Source of the DNA: Micromonospora sp. NBS 11-29
Lineage (GTDB): Bacteria > Actinomycetota > Actinomycetes > Mycobacteriales > Micromonosporaceae
Assembly: GCF_002140155.1 (NCBI RefSeq)
Contig: NZ_NAPR01000004.1
Coordinates: forward strand, 706,169 to 739,050
Direction: 5' to 3'
DNA: 32,882 bases
In this document: piece by piece, positions 31,938 to 32,882 of the stretch
Numbering within the stretch: position 1 is the first letter of the stretch
Layout of the letters: each line of letters begins with the position of its first letter
Made by a program: the position numbers and the translations under genes
The notes under the pieces: model-generated
Seen by the model: only the letters and a program-made list of their open reading frames with translations
The model's database searches: none
Told to the model about the DNA's origin: nothing

Positions 31938-31979
31938 GCGGGACAGCGTGACGACTCCCGCCGCCGGGTGCCAACCCGA

Positions 31980-32350
31980 TTAGGGGTGGCCAGTTCGGCC
32001 GTGAGGCGAGTCGTTCACGCCATCAGGTTGGTAGCGACGCCGAGATGCCCCGCCGCTGGCCAGCCCGAGGGACCGGGCGGCCGTCAGGCCCGGGGAGGGC
32101 GTCGGCTCACATGATCGCCGGCGATCCCGCCGACTCCACCAACTTCTGTACGAGCTTCCATACGCCGGTGGACGGGTTCGACCTCGGCGGATTTCCCGTT
32201 TCGCTCATGCTGCGTGTCGAGTGCCATTGCGCGGCGCACCGCGTCGGCCTGGCGACCGTCCAGCTTGCGGCAATCCAGGCTCTTCTCGTACCCCGGTTGG
32301 TGCTGCCGGAGCGTGCACCCGATCGGTGACAGCCCGCGCGAGGCGGCTCG
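31980..32350. other. Stretch without a convincing gene
   Basis: One short plus-strand frame from ATG 32111 to 32329 (72 codons, with a CHC cluster and no Shine-Dalgarno sequence) is the only candidate. Its codon bias is weak and no family is recognised. It may be a degraded gene. Nothing else was seen. Confidence 0.4.
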
Positions 32351-32352
32351 GC

Positions 32353-32410
32353 GGTGTTAAGAAGGGGCCCCGCCTATACCGGAAGCGTTAATAAGGTGCC
32401 CCTCCTTACA
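32353..32410. repeat. Dispersed palindromic repeat, copy 4
   Basis: It starts GGTGTTAAGAAGGGGCCCC, has the core TATACCGGAAGCGTTAATAA and ends in GCCCCTCCTTACA. The TTA of CTTACA is the TAA stop of the minus-strand phosphatidyltransferase gene. Its orientation is as in copy 3. Confidence 0.85.
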
Positions 32411-32882
32411 GGGAGGCGCGGGCGGAGAAGGCGATGCTGGCGAGCAGGAAGCCGCCGTTGACGATGGTGAACGCCACCACCACCCAGAAGGCCAGCGCGG
32501 GCGCGAACATCAGCACCAGCCCGGCCACGAAGATCACCGCGCCGTAGTCCCGAACCAGCTTCACCACCCGGACCGGAAGCGACGTGGACGTGACCATGCT
32601 GGCCGCGTTCGGGCCGGCCTGCATCACCGAGGTCACCAGGTTGACCATCCAGGTGCCGGCGAAGACCGCCACCAGCCACACGGGCGTGGACGGTCGCTGC
32701 GCCACCGCCGTGGCGGACAGCGCGGCCACCAGCGCGATCTGGGCGGCCACGTCACAGAGCACATCGACCCGGGCACCCGCCGCGCTGCCCTGCCCGGTCA
32801 CCCGGGCGAGCTGCCCGTCGGCGCAGTCCAGCGCGTACGCGATCTGCCAGCCGACCAGCGCGACCAGCCCGACCACCCAGGC
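32406..32882 (-). CDS. CDP-alcohol phosphatidyltransferase, C-terminal part (5' end outside window)
   Basis: At least 158 residues of a membrane enzyme that moves a phosphatidyl group from CDP-diacylglycerol, or a related group, to an alcohol. The signature D-x2-D-G-x2-A-R-x8-G-x3-D-x3-D is complete in DCADGQLARVTGQGSAAG and ARVDVLCD. Three or four hydrophobic helices follow (LVALVGWQIAYAL, QIALVAALSATAVA, VWLVAVFAGTWMVNLV, and the final pair). The first helix and start lie beyond the right edge. The stop codon is part of repeat copy 4. The substrate cannot be told from this part. Confidence 0.92.
   Translation of the reverse strand, partial: AWVVGLVALVGWQIAYALDCADGQLARVTGQGSAAGARVDVLCDVAAQIALVAALSATAVAQRPSTPVWLVAVFAGTWMVNLVTSVMQAGPNAASMVTSTSLPVRVVKLVRDYGAVIFVAGLVLMFAPALAFWVVVAFTIVNGGFLLASIAFSARASL

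Noticed and set aside
1-32882. CRISPR arrays, tRNA/rRNA genes, insertion sequences or prophage genes
   Set aside because: No regular spacer repeats, no cloverleaf with the T-arm GTTCGAATC-type core, and no transposase, integrase or phage structural motifs were seen.

Overview
The window is GC-rich actinobacterial chromosome, and the gene content fits a filamentous actinomycete of the Micromonospora type. The supporting signs are very high third-position GC, many GTG starts, LytR-CpsA-Psr (LCP) ligases, DUF485/acetate-symporter pairs, an XRE-DUF5753/DUF397 pair and many apparently leaderless genes. The genus is inferred from these general features, not from a marker gene.

Layout. Positions 1-400 hold the 3' end of an arginine deiminase gene. 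Positions 464-9343 are a long minus-strand block: a DUF5926 protein, an RsbW-like ATPase with a GAF/PAS histidine kinase, a glycerophosphodiester phosphodiesterase, a rhodanese, three tandem LCP cell-wall ligases and a UDP-glucuronate decarboxylase-like epimerase. Positions 9425-11444 hold an acetate-type symporter with its DUF485 partner. Positions 11580-12883 hold a PadR regulator coupled to a membrane protein. Positions 12930-13877 hold a flavin reductase, whose first codons contain a parS-like site, and a small divergent gene. Positions 13974-16914 are an ABC exporter with an SRPBCC protein. Positions 17019-19096 are a second DUF485/symporter operon, with a DnaA-box-like array upstream. 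A Uma2 gene and a large secreted repeat protein follow. Positions 22103-25686 hold a LytTR/LytS two-component system behind a polyprenyl-phosphate sugar transferase. Positions 25916-28075 hold an Fpg/Nei glycosylase divergent from a GT4 glycosyltransferase. The right end (28076-32350) is looser accessory DNA: a PIN-toxin remnant, a long hairpin, XRE regulators with small partner genes, and a small hypothetical gene. The window ends in a CDP-alcohol phosphatidyltransferase.

How the parts may fit. Three LCP ligases, the epimerase, the sugar transferase and the glycosyltransferase suggest assembly of a surface glycopolymer and its attachment to peptidoglycan. The two symporter operons and the LytS/LytTR pair look like a carboxylate-uptake module. 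This rests on family associations and is not proven by the sequence.

Most notable observations: (1) a dispersed palindromic repeat of about 58 bp in four places, lying against gene 3' ends and in three cases supplying the stop codon; (2) a 15/16 match to parS overlapping the flavin reductase start; (3) four DnaA-box-like 9-mers in one orientation upstream of the second symporter operon; (4) a 12-codon micro-ORF bridging the kinase and regulator genes by two GTGA overlaps; (5) an LCP gene whose membrane anchor has no usable start unless one base of a G6 run is removed; (6) repeated TANNNT-N6-8-start arrangements, including two overlapping divergent -10 boxes.
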